DNA from: Dipteris shenzhenensis | Taxonomy: Eukaryota > Polypodiophyta > Polypodiopsida > Gleicheniales | Assembly: GCA_047967505.1 (NCBI GenBank) | Contig: CM106538.1 | Strand: one strand, 5' to 3' | Length of the DNA: 64,000 bases | In this document: piece by piece, positions 44,901 to 48,299 of the stretch | Layout: every line of letters begins with the position of its first letter | How positions within the stretch are numbered: the stretch's first letter is position 1 | The notes under the pieces: generated by a model | The model's input: only the letters and a program-made list of their open reading frames with translations | Told to the model about the DNA's origin: nothing | Databases searched by the model: none | Position numbers and translations under genes: made by a program

Positions 44901-47640
44901 TCCACTCCGTCCTACTACGAGGGACCACTCCTCTGGACCTCTCCCTAGAAGAAGGTGATGACGTCGTCTAATGTCTGCAGCTGAAAACATGTGCTCCTGA
45001 ATCATAAGGATGTCCACTGCCCACCCTACCATTGCCCTCTGCAATTCCTACCGGAGTATCAGGTACTGCGGCTGGCTACGAACATGGTCGTGGAGCCCGT
45101 GTACGTTCCAACTCACTATGGTCCAGCTCATGAGGACAGGGGTGTCGAGCACAAGGCTCTCCTGTGAGTGTGCATGTCCCAGCAAGATTGCCTTGTGTGA
45201 TTTTGCCGGGGGTTTGGAGGGCAATTAATCGGTGTCTGTGCAGCGACGTACTAGGGTGGATACCGGCTAAATACCGATCTTCCATGCCCACTTCATCATG
45301 AAGAAGGCTTCCACCCCTAACAGCTCCGCACACTTCTGGAGGGACCAGAGGCATACATAATCCACCTTTGCCGCCAACAGCAATCTGATAACTCATGTCA
45401 CCAAACCACACACCGGCTCCTCGTGCGTGAAGCTCAGCTGAAAGTTCACCTTTGCGCCATGGGCGTGCCAAAGGTCCAATCCCTGTGGCCCCATCCACTC
45501 GTCCATCATGCATGTACATCAGCATCAATGAGTCTCCTCTCCTTCATACCCTATCACTTTTATCCTTCCCAAAAATGGCCGCCAATGTGCTGCCCATAGT
45601 TGCAGCCTCTTTCTCTCTCATCAATCCCCCTACACACAAACAAGAATCACTCCCCGCTCTCATCGGTCCCCAAAACATAAACAAGCGTAACCCCCCGCTC
45701 TCTCCTCACATGGGGGCTTGTATGTGAGGAGTTAATTACACACTTCTTTTTTTGTAGATACTTTAAATTACTGTGTGCAAAATCTCAAACGAGATCAAAA
45801 CCCACCATAAAGGACAAAACGGGAAAGTACAAAAGCAATGCCTGTCGAAAGAGAACAAGTTACACACACACACACACACAGTAGAGGCAGTTAGATGCAC
45901 CATTTTCTTTTGACAGGCTAGAGGCAGCAATCGAAGTTATGGCTGATGGGACAACCGCAAGAGAGATGGTTTCGGCTACAAGTTCTACGAGACATTTTGG
46001 GACTGCATAGTCCAAAATAACTCACCGCTTGGCAAGAAGCTTTTGAGCTTGGTTGCTTTTCAGAAAAAGCTTAATGGTGGGATTATTCAATTAATTCCAA
46101 AGGATGGGTCCAAACACGAACTTAAAAATTGGCACATTCTGAGGTGGGTCCAAACACGAACTTCAGAATTGACCATGCTTGACTGCAGCTATAAGATTTT
46201 TGCCAAGCTCTAGCTTTGAGGTTGAGTGACAAAATGAAATTTTGAAAAGGAGCAGCACAAGGGATTTACTCATGGCAGACACGTTTTAGATCGTCTCTTT
46301 GTGGAGGGTATTGGGTTTGCCAAAGGAACTGATCCATATGTTTGCTTCATTAAGGTTGATTTTGACAGGGCATATGACAACTCTCATTGGCAATTCATTC
46401 TGCAGTCCCTTTCTGATATAGAATGTGGAAGAGGATTTATGGGATGCATGTCTCTCTTTTGCTCTAATGCTAATGCTGAGGTGTGTTTAAATAGAGAACT
46501 CTTTGGATCTTTTCTATTAAAACAGTCAATCAGATAGGCATGTCCCATTTTCCCCTCCTTTTTGCCGTAGCAGCTAACAACAAATGGGTTGCAAAAAATA
46601 ATAATGACACGTTTTTAGGCTACCGGGATACTAATGGGGTTCGATGTTTCTATGAAGCAAAAATGGCATTGGGTGTCTACCAAAATCCGATTAAAGTTCA
46701 AAAGAGGGATGAGTCACCAGTTGAATCTTGTCAGCATGTCGCATCACCTCTTTATCGTGTTGCAAACTTTTACTGATGTTGATAGCTTCCCACCAAACAA
46801 GGTAATCAGATGAGGGTTCTCCCTAGTGAAAAAATTTGGCCAGTTCACATGATTTCCACAGTAAAGATCAACGTCTCTATTACCGGTTAAGTTGGAGCTC
46901 TAGCAGACTTTAAAATGAAATGCCAGTTCCACGATGAGCATGCGTGTGACGAAATCATTTATCGTCGACACGAACACAAGATACTTATTCTGGATCTCAG
47001 TATATCTAGGCATTGCAGACTTCCCATCCTCAAATTGTAACAGCCAGGACAGAAAAAGCTCTCATTCTGCAATCCAAGACTTCAACTCTTCTCATCTCCT
47101 TGGATCGTTTTCTTTGCTTCGATAATCGATGAATCACGCAAATCTGTGATGAAACGCTATCGAGCCATATTCTGATTCTCATCTGTGAACGCAATGTCGT
47201 GTGCGTTGGTGCTTACTTAGACTATGATTTGCATGGGCTCAAATTTTATATTGCTTCTATTCTCGTCCGCTAGAACATCTCAAAGCTCAAGGCTTGGAAC
47301 GCATTGATCAAATTTAAAGCCTCACCTGACGGGTTTCATTGCATCGAAGCCACACGGTACCCTCCCGGATCGTCAAGTCGAAGACGTTAAGAACTAAGTG
47401 AGATGTTTCCTTCAAAATGTCCAATGTGATTGCCACTTTTCCATCGAATTTAAACGCAGTCAAGTCTGGTTGGAGCTCCAGGTCGTAGCGCCGGGGCAAC
47501 ACGAAGGTAGGTAGCCTGGGAGAACCCTTGAACAAGCCTGAGTAGTTTCTTGGTTTTTTCCCTCGATTGCGGAAATAGGAGACGAGTGCGTAGGAAGTGG
47601 CCAAGACCAAAGCTGCGGCTAACGCCACTCGGGACGCCAT
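5912..47640 (-). CDS. APM1: M1 zinc aminopeptidase gene (puromycin-sensitive / APM1-like), 17 exons, 3' end not in view
   Basis: Family role: gluzincin peptidase that removes N-terminal residues from peptides; the Arabidopsis relative APM1 is linked to auxin transport and cell-cycle progression. Seen here: 17 exons, all with GT-AG borders and consistent phases, total 2490 nt (830 codons). Order: N-terminal hydrophobic segment (residues about 5-25), M1 N-terminal beta domain, GAMEN substrate motif (304-308), zinc site HELAH (ligands H340 and H344, catalytic E341), third ligand E363 in WLNEGF, then the ERAP1-like helical C-terminal domain. The final ~95-100 residues of the family are not found between 5911 and 1; they may lie outside the window or be lost. 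Start: the ATG at 47640 is the first in-frame ATG after an upstream stop. Exons 1-2 and 5-6 are separated by very large transposon-filled introns. The family assignment is very sure; the gene being intact is not proven. Confidence 0.95.
6085..6152 (-). CDS. APM1: Aminopeptidase exon 16
   Basis: 68 nt, acceptor ATGCAG|GGAACA, donor ACAGAG|GTATAT. Encodes [20 protein letters not shown]. Confidence 0.9.
6272..6386 (-). CDS. APM1: Aminopeptidase exon 15
   Basis: 115 nt, acceptor TTGCAG|GCGGCA, donor ATTAA|GTAATG. Encodes AAYKAIIRK and [15 protein letters not shown], diagnostic of plant puromycin-sensitive aminopeptidases. Confidence 0.92.
6521..6698 (-). CDS. APM1: Aminopeptidase exon 14
   Basis: 178 nt, acceptor GTGCAG|GAAATT. 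Encodes [20 protein letters not shown] and [12 protein letters not shown]. The donor used is AGAAGT|GTATGG; the GT two bases earlier would put exon 15 out of frame. Confidence 0.92.
6951..7048 (-). CDS. APM1: Aminopeptidase exon 13
   Basis: 98 nt, acceptor CGCAG|ATGGCATAC, donor GCTGA|GTAAGT, ends in phase 2. Encodes [20 protein letters not shown], part of the C-terminal helical domain. Confidence 0.87.
7160..7281 (-). CDS. APM1: Aminopeptidase exon 12
   Basis: 122 nt, acceptor TGTAG|GGATTC, donor TCAAT|GTAAAC. Encodes [20 protein letters not shown], the first helices of the C-terminal domain. Confidence 0.9.
7389..7701 (-). CDS. APM1: Aminopeptidase exon 11
   Basis: 313 nt, the longest internal exon; acceptor TTGCAG|TCTCAA, donor GTTTG|GTGAGA, ends in phase 1. 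Encodes [13 protein letters not shown] and [18 protein letters not shown], conserved in puromycin-sensitive aminopeptidases. Confidence 0.94.
7781..7963 (-). CDS. APM1: Aminopeptidase exon 10
   Basis: 183 nt (61 codons), acceptor TGTCAG|AAAGGT, donor GAACAG|GTTGCA. Encodes [16 protein letters not shown] and [13 protein letters not shown], the end of the catalytic domain and the start of the beta-sandwich domain. Confidence 0.95.
8075..8188 (-). CDS. APM1: Aminopeptidase exon 9
   Basis: 114 nt (38 codons), acceptor TTCAG|GTTGAAGTA, donor TTCCAA|GTAAGT. Encodes [20 protein letters not shown], containing the conserved tyrosine that stabilises the transition state in M1 enzymes. Confidence 0.95.
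8190..10075. other. Aminopeptidase intron 8 (1.9 kb)
   Basis: Lies between exons 8 and 9. No transposon protein or recognisable gene; several short frames have no similarity I can name. Confidence 0.8.
10076..10192 (-). CDS. APM1: Aminopeptidase exon 8
   Basis: 117 nt (39 codons), acceptor TGCAG|GTGAGC, donor ATCGAG|GTTGCT. Encodes [11 protein letters not shown] through [11 protein letters not shown], standard M1 catalytic-domain sequence. Confidence 0.95.
10535..10639 (-). CDS. APM1: Aminopeptidase exon 7 (zinc-binding active site)
   Basis: 105 nt (35 codons), acceptor CCCAG|GTTGCAATT, donor CATGG|GTATGC. Carries [10 protein letters not shown] and WLNEGFATW, that is, all three zinc ligands and the catalytic glutamate in one exon. 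Confidence 0.97.
10753..10906 (-). CDS. APM1: Aminopeptidase exon 6 (GAMEN motif)
   Basis: 154 nt, acceptor GGACAG|ATACTTTGG, donor CAAAGA|GTAAGA. Encodes [25 protein letters not shown] is the exopeptidase motif that binds the substrate's free amino group. Confidence 0.96.
11440..12002 (-). mobile_element. LINE C-terminal fragment
   Basis: Minus-strand frames read [20 protein letters not shown] and, further on, [17 protein letters not shown] then [13 protein letters not shown]. This is the zinc-knuckle C-terminal domain of a LINE ORF2 and the same family as the plus-strand copy at 0.9-2.5 kb. Frames are broken. It lies inside aminopeptidase intron 5. Confidence 0.7.
12003..13005 (+). mobile_element. 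Probable LTR/leader region of the copia element
   Basis: Starts with the dispersed repeat also seen at 3350-3545 and runs to the gag start at about 13006. A 190-codon frame at 12412-12984 has no recognisable domain and is probably untranslated leader. The true LTR borders were not defined. Confidence 0.4.
13006..14877 (+). mobile_element. Ty1/copia polyprotein remnant, part 1: gag, zinc knuckle, pre-integrase and start of integrase
   Basis: Reads [20 protein letters not shown] (copia gag N-terminus), a zinc knuckle [14 protein letters not shown] at about 13794-13835 (CX2CX4HX4C), then the pre-integrase domain [14 protein letters not shown] with [14 protein letters not shown], and the start of the integrase core ([23 protein letters not shown]). 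Frameshifts and stops separate these parts. The integrase is interrupted at 14877 by the nested minus-strand element and resumes at 16499. Confidence 0.9.
15002..15023. repeat. (AC)n microsatellite
   Basis: About 11 AC repeats within the shortened LTR; a shorter version lies in the other LTR at 16351-16368. Confidence 0.9.
16209..16498 (-). repeat. 5' LTR of the nested element
   Basis: 290 bp; reads TGTTGGAGATATCATAGCC at its minus-strand start and TTTCTAACA at its end. It matches the LTR at 38091-38372 and the partial LTR at 14878-15045. Contains an (AC)n tract. Confidence 0.85.
16499..16832 (+). mobile_element. Ty1/copia polyprotein remnant, part 2: end of integrase
   Basis: Continues the interrupted frame: SLLEM, then [54 protein letters not shown] and [12 protein letters not shown], which are the conserved copia integrase C-terminal blocks. 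It is cut at NSRDV by the TRIM at 16833; RT and RNase H are missing. Confidence 0.92.
16833..17606 (-). mobile_element. TRIM element (miniature LTR retrotransposon)
   Basis: Minus-strand 5' LTR 17333-17606 (274 bp, TGTTGG...TCGACA), immediately followed by the PBS TGGTATCAGAGC (17332-17321). The internal region is only about 350 bp with no coding domain. A 3' LTR truncated at its far end lies at 16833-16979 and matches the 5' LTR over about 150 bp. It sits next to the broken copia integrase. Small size, a tRNA-Met PBS and no protein fit the TRIM class. Confidence 0.78.
17607..18490. other. Intron 5 sequence with nothing recognised
   Basis: A+T-rich, without a transposon domain or repeat that I could match elsewhere in the window. 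Confidence 0.5.
18493..20577. repeat. Tandem array of four ~540-bp repeat units
   Basis: Units begin near 18493, 19028, 19587 and 20109 with (c)tagatgaatccaggaacatt or a close variant. Each contains ctaaaaacacaacatagtgc, a gtgtagaccatagtat block, an (ac)-rich stretch, gagcatccatttatacaaag, ggtgaagggcagactcagcc and gcaataccagcaggccgcaa; the fourth is cut short near 20577. Single copies lie at 690, 5221 and 40082. On the minus strand the later half of each unit has an open stretch of about 50 codons ([17 protein letters not shown] ... FRLHKQL, then stop) shared by the units. Confidence 0.92.
20991..21084 (-). CDS. APM1: Aminopeptidase exon 5
   Basis: 94 nt, acceptor ACTAG|GAAACAAGG, donor GAACA|GTAAGC. 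Encodes [19 protein letters not shown] and following residues. The 10.1-kb intron 5 follows. Confidence 0.92.
21230..21416 (-). CDS. APM1: Aminopeptidase exon 4
   Basis: 187 nt, acceptor TTACAG|GCTACC, donor AACTG|GTAAAT, ends in phase 1. Encodes [20 protein letters not shown] through [16 protein letters not shown], typical of the M1 N-terminal beta domain. Confidence 0.94.
22075..22177 (-). CDS. APM1: Aminopeptidase exon 3
   Basis: 103 nt, acceptor GTGCAG|CTCGTA, donor TTTAAG|GTCAAT. Encodes the highly conserved [19 protein letters not shown] segment, which contacts the substrate N-terminus region in M1 enzymes. Its longest open stretch is short, so the exon is easy to miss. Confidence 0.93.
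22344..22489 (-). CDS. APM1: Aminopeptidase exon 2
   Basis: 146 nt, acceptor GCCAG|GTGCTATGG, donor CGAAG|GTATGA, ends in phase 2. Encodes the family segment [19 protein letters not shown] through NDSMKGLYR. It lies 24.8 kb from exon 1. Confidence 0.93.
22906..23364 (+). repeat. 5' LTR of the gypsy element
   Basis: 459 bp, TG...CA ends, preceded by target duplication ctatg and followed by the PBS region TTTGGTATCAAAGG (23365-23378). Confidence 0.95.
23739..24380 (+). pseudogene. TAF6: Captured, intronless fragment of TAF6 (TFIID subunit) inside the gypsy element
   Basis: TAF6 is a histone-fold subunit of TFIID whose middle region forms HEAT repeats. The open frame here runs without stops from [13 protein letters not shown] (23739), through [33 protein letters not shown] and [20 protein letters not shown], to [15 protein letters not shown] and NPHVHIEPY (about 24329). 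That equals the segment just after the histone fold through the first HEAT repeats, about 197 residues. The histone fold and the rest of the C-terminus are absent; the last ~16 codons to the TAA (24378) are unrelated. No introns interrupt it, although plant TAF6 genes are normally intron-rich in this part, which points to copying from mRNA. It lies in sense between the PBS and gag. No in-frame ATG is near its start. Confidence 0.9.
24381..24620 (+). other. Sequence between TAF6 fragment and gag, with a T-tract
   Basis: Unrecognised. It ends with a run of 14 T (24586-24599) just before the point where the second gypsy copy starts to match (about 24620). It may belong to the captured segment. 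Confidence 0.4.
24621..25603 (+). pseudogene. Gypsy gag
   Basis: The likely original start ATG is at 24621 ([15 protein letters not shown]), but a shift near 24718 separates it from the main frame (24734-25603). The main frame holds the retrotransposon gag (capsid) domain: [66 protein letters not shown] and [13 protein letters not shown]. It ends at TAG, with a second stop a few codons later, before the zinc knuckle in the same frame. Confidence 0.92.
25622..26242 (+). pseudogene. Gypsy zinc knuckle and aspartic protease
   Basis: Zinc knuckle [13 protein letters not shown] (about 25666-25704; the spacing CX2CX3HX4C is one residue short of canonical). The pepsin-like protease follows, with active-site block [10 protein letters not shown] near 25976-26005 (DSA where DSG is usual). 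The frame ends at TGA (26240), where related elements continue toward RT in the same frame. Confidence 0.9.
26267..27562 (+). pseudogene. Gypsy reverse transcriptase and N-terminal part of RNase H
   Basis: Palm and fingers blocks: [50 protein letters not shown]. The catalytic box reads [10 protein letters not shown], with the usual Tyr before the IDD box replaced by His. The thumb ([18 protein letters not shown]) and RNase H start ([19 protein letters not shown]) follow. A one-base loss relative to the second copy shifts the frame after GRPVA (about 27508) and gives a stop at 27560. Confidence 0.93.
27565..29295 (+). pseudogene. Gypsy RNase H C-terminus, integrase and chromodomain
   Basis: 576 codons open. 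RNase H end ([28 protein letters not shown]); integrase HHCC zinc domain ([25 protein letters not shown]); integrase core with [31 protein letters not shown] and [13 protein letters not shown] (Asp, Asp, Glu all kept); the GPY-type C-terminal region ([20 protein letters not shown]); and a terminal chromodomain ([20 protein letters not shown], then [12 protein letters not shown]). The chromodomain places the element among chromoviruses, whose insertion is thought to be guided by chromatin marks. Confidence 0.94.
29308..29766 (+). repeat. 3' LTR of the gypsy element
   Basis: 459 bp, same length and ends as the 5' LTR. Preceded by the polypurine tract at 29294-29307 and followed by ctatg. Confidence 0.95.
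30216..30428 (-). repeat. LTR of a minus-strand element (213 bp)
   Basis: Minus-strand ends TGTTGGAAATACGG and CATATTTCTAACA, preceded on that strand by the purine tract GGAGGGAA, so it reads as a 3' LTR. The remaining element was not identified. Confidence 0.55.
30727..30738 (+). other. Primer-binding site of copia remnant 2
   Basis: TGGTATCAGAGC, complementary to the 3' end of initiator tRNA-Met, one base after ctaca, the likely LTR end (near 30725). Confidence 0.75.
30770..31235 (+). repeat. GTAC-dense leader of copia remnant 2
   Basis: About 28-29 GTAC tetramers in ~460 bp, mostly as CCGTAC, TCGTAC or CTGTAC, irregularly spaced 8-20 bp apart. It lies between the PBS and the gag start. 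Because GTAC is a palindrome the density is the same on both strands. Confidence 0.9.
31772..32826 (+). mobile_element. Copia remnant 2: gag start plus in-frame gag-RNase H fusion
   Basis: First frame (ATG at about 31853): [34 protein letters not shown], the copia gag N-terminus, then a stop. The second frame (32017-32826, 269 codons, stop-free) begins with gag sequence ([45 protein letters not shown]) and at about 32397 passes directly into copia RNase H ([70 protein letters not shown]). Protease, integrase and RT are deleted without breaking the frame. Confidence 0.92.
32966..33832 (+). CDS. 288-codon open frame of unknown function
   Basis: ATG at 32966, stop at 33830-33832. Ser-, Arg- and Pro-rich first half ([35 protein letters not shown]-like acidic patch), then [20 protein letters not shown] and a Ser-rich stretch. 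No signal peptide, membrane segment or catalytic motif that I recognise. It lies 140 bp after the copia RNase H and ends at the LTR of the next copia remnant, so it may be an extra ORF of a retrotransposon. Its last ~25 codons look like translated noncoding sequence. Confidence 0.4.
   Translation: MRMYEVPSRPLSHPRRTIPSFVAMRSVLLDTPPSTASSSQLFTPSLSRSFANAVIDFAQYPDRREDWEILADEIEREYQSPTRTGTSSQILPLPLTYSRSRVRTAQPLSALLTPRPHPRMVDRDLPVEFWPFLARGVITDSLTRLELLPVFCRRSEEVEEYLGSVTLSREGHVLRFSAGSFRSRGSESWSAELLDSEIARQLMSMTQFSSVHRIVGSQIHSCPRTLRPGFSGRAFLFLFFGIQGDFDETFPKYFSPSHGGGFVGHLLVVLVMPYSPWYVPCRHKYRHL
33833..34190 (+). repeat. 5' LTR of copia remnant 3 (358 bp)
   Basis: Starts TGTTAGTGCC, ends ATCCAACA, and is followed after two bases by the PBS TGGTATTAGAGC (34193-34204). 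No second copy was found because the element is truncated after gag. Confidence 0.6.
34418..35222 (+). mobile_element. Copia remnant 3: gag with zinc knuckle
   Basis: ATG at 34418; [55 protein letters not shown] (UBN2-type copia gag). The frame shifts near 34855 and continues as [18 protein letters not shown], with zinc knuckle [14 protein letters not shown] at about 35052-35093. It ends at a stop just where the protease should begin (NQDWAF). Confidence 0.92.
35482..39730 (+). mobile_element. Second, deleted copy of the gypsy chromovirus
   Basis: Closely matches the element at 22906-29766 from the gag start (ATG 35482). Gag is broken by shifts at about 35812 and 36000 and then joins RT directly after LDEAIA (about 36246), deleting the end of gag, the protease and most of RT. 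RT end, RNase H and the start of integrase continue to about 37610, where an LTR element is inserted (to 38372). The integrase core resumes, with stops, and the chromodomain region ends near 39290. The diverged 3' LTR starts TGTTATGCTC at 39305 and fades out near 39730. The 5' LTR and the TAF6 segment are absent. Here RNase H is in frame where the first copy has lost a base. Confidence 0.92.
37611..38372 (+). mobile_element. LTR-element fragment inserted in the second gypsy copy
   Basis: Inverted relative of the element at 14878-16498: shares gtatttggagtcaataagag, a caattcagagtaagggggg purine tract and the LTR. A segment of about 180-195 bp is tandemly duplicated (starts at 37622 and 37822). 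The LTR occupies 38091-38372 (282 bp, TGTTGG...TAACA), preceded by aaagggggg. It interrupts the integrase core between CACTTCATTTGA and CAACTAGGGAA. Confidence 0.82.
39740..40712 (+). mobile_element. LINE endonuclease fragment, split by a 146-bp retroposon
   Basis: Reads [17 protein letters not shown], then (after the insertion) [36 protein letters not shown] and, from 40401, [19 protein letters not shown] with [12 protein letters not shown]. These are blocks of the apurinic-type endonuclease of LINE ORF2 (the GDFNAR and VDYVL motifs). Its final SDH motif is lost; RT does not follow. Confidence 0.82.
40082..40227. mobile_element. 146-bp retroposon of the 'tagatgaatcc' repeat family with a 17-bp target duplication
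   Basis: Corresponds to the first ~140 bp of each unit in the 18.5-kb array. Flanked by identical 17-bp copies of aaccactctttattgca (40065-40081 and 40228-40244). Removing the insert and one flank restores the LINE endonuclease frame ([10 protein letters not shown]). Long, variable duplications of this kind result from target-primed reverse transcription. No clear poly(A) tail or pol III boxes were found. Confidence 0.85.
40790..41110 (-). mobile_element. Copia reverse transcriptase N-terminal fragment
   Basis: The minus strand reads [20 protein letters not shown] and [18 protein letters not shown], which match the conserved copia RT entry (YKARLVAKGxxQxxGIDYxETFAPV) with several substitutions. 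Only this block remains. Confidence 0.8.
41111..42690. other. Unassigned intron-1 sequence with a short repeat and a hairpin
   Basis: No coding domain recognised. It includes three imperfect units of about 35 bp (each with agcctccaaaagaattca or a variant, about 41676-41775) and a 16-bp inverted repeat at 41889-41929. Confidence 0.4.
41889..41929. repeat. Perfect 16-bp inverted repeat (hairpin)
   Basis: ttctggaagcaactct (41889-41904) and its exact reverse complement (41914-41929), loop ggacagcag of 9 bases. Confidence 0.9.
42690..42990 (+). mobile_element. Retrotransposon gag scrap with a degenerate zinc knuckle
   Basis: Lys-rich stretch ([11 protein letters not shown]) followed by [13 protein letters not shown] and a stop where the last Cys should be; the His of the knuckle is replaced by Tyr. 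Typical of a decayed gag end. Confidence 0.55.
42987..45250 (-). mobile_element. L1-type LINE, internally deleted: endonuclease start and zf-RVT domain
   Basis: Right end (about 45130-44860, minus): [12 protein letters not shown] and [19 protein letters not shown], the start of a LINE endonuclease. Left end (43613-42987): [46 protein letters not shown], the zf-RVT domain that follows RT in plant L1 elements. The ~1.1 kb between them is too short for RT, so the core was deleted or has decayed beyond reading. Confidence 0.82.
45930..46790 (+). mobile_element. L1-type LINE reverse transcriptase fragment
   Basis: Reads [72 protein letters not shown] and then (shifted) [17 protein letters not shown] blocks with the first catalytic Asp in [11 protein letters not shown]. 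The YADD-type box is missing. Confidence 0.8.
47326..47640 (-). CDS. APM1: Aminopeptidase exon 1 (N-terminal anchor and start of M1 domain)
   Basis: 105 codons, ends in phase 0 at CAG|GTGAGG. The first ~25 residues are mostly hydrophobic ([16 protein letters not shown]) and are followed by a basic RNRGKK cluster, which predicts a type II signal anchor. The M1 domain begins at about residue 46 ([20 protein letters not shown]). Arabidopsis APM1 starts near this point, so the anchor is an N-terminal extension relative to it. Confidence 0.93.
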
Positions 47641-48100
47641 AATTGTGATCGAGGACGGCAAGCCTGATGCGAAAGCTAGAGAAGCGATTGGAACGGAATT
47701 CTACAGCAACCACACAGGATGGCACCGGCGCACAGAAGCGATCGGATCGTGTGGATAAGCAGGGACAAATAAGGCGAAACCCAGGCCCTGATCCGAGAGA
47801 CTCGGAAATGTGATAGAGCTGTGAAGAGGGAGGGGTGTGTCAAGGTGCGAAGAAGTGGACCATGTAGTGAACGAACTTGAAGCAGGCACAAGAGAGGGAA
47901 AGGAAGAGGATGGAGTAAAGGATGCGAAAAGCCATGGAAAGAGGAGGGGAAGGGAGGGTTAAAGAGGAATGAGGCAAAGATAGGGTTTGGCTATGGCGGG
48001 AGCTCGAGGTCTGCGGCTATGGCGGACGAACCTGCACACACACACACGCACACACAATCCCCCCCCTCCCCCCCCAAAAAAAAAAAAAAACTCTGCCTTT
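47641..48100 (-). other. Probable 5' leader of the aminopeptidase, with simple repeats
   Basis: An in-frame stop precedes the ATG and no longer frame extends upstream. The stretch holds a (CA)n run at 48034-48056, a C-rich run at 48059-48075 and an A15 run at 48076-48090. It is taken as leader if the TATA-like stretch at 48160 is real. Confidence 0.35.
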
Positions 48101-48152
48101 GACGTCCGACCCGTTTTGGCCTTTTTGCCAACCCCTTTTTCGTCGAATACAG

Positions 48153-48286
48153 AATATATATTTATCCGTGCCCTTCCACGTGGCATCCCCTCGCCCTGCC
48201 ACGTGCCTCGCCTTGCCACGTGGCCGTCATCGCCCCCCCTTAGCTCCGGCGTTGGTAGCCTTGCCACCGATTTCCCCTGCCACGTG
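48153..48286 (-). promoter_or_regulatory. Candidate aminopeptidase promoter: TATA-like stretch and four G-boxes
   Basis: On the minus strand a TATA-like run (TAAATATATATT, 48153-48165) lies about 515 bp upstream of the ATG. Just upstream of it are four CACGTG hexamers at 48177, 48200, 48217 and 48281, three of them inside the palindrome GCCACGTGGC or close to it. CACGTG is the core bound by plant bZIP and bHLH factors. Assignment to this gene rests on position only; the start of transcription is not known. Confidence 0.4.
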
Positions 48287-48299
48287 GCACCCCTTCCTT

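Noticed and set aside
47638-47661. A start for the aminopeptidase 7 codons upstream (TTG at 47661)
   Set aside because: It is not an ATG; the first in-frame ATG after the upstream stop is at 47640.
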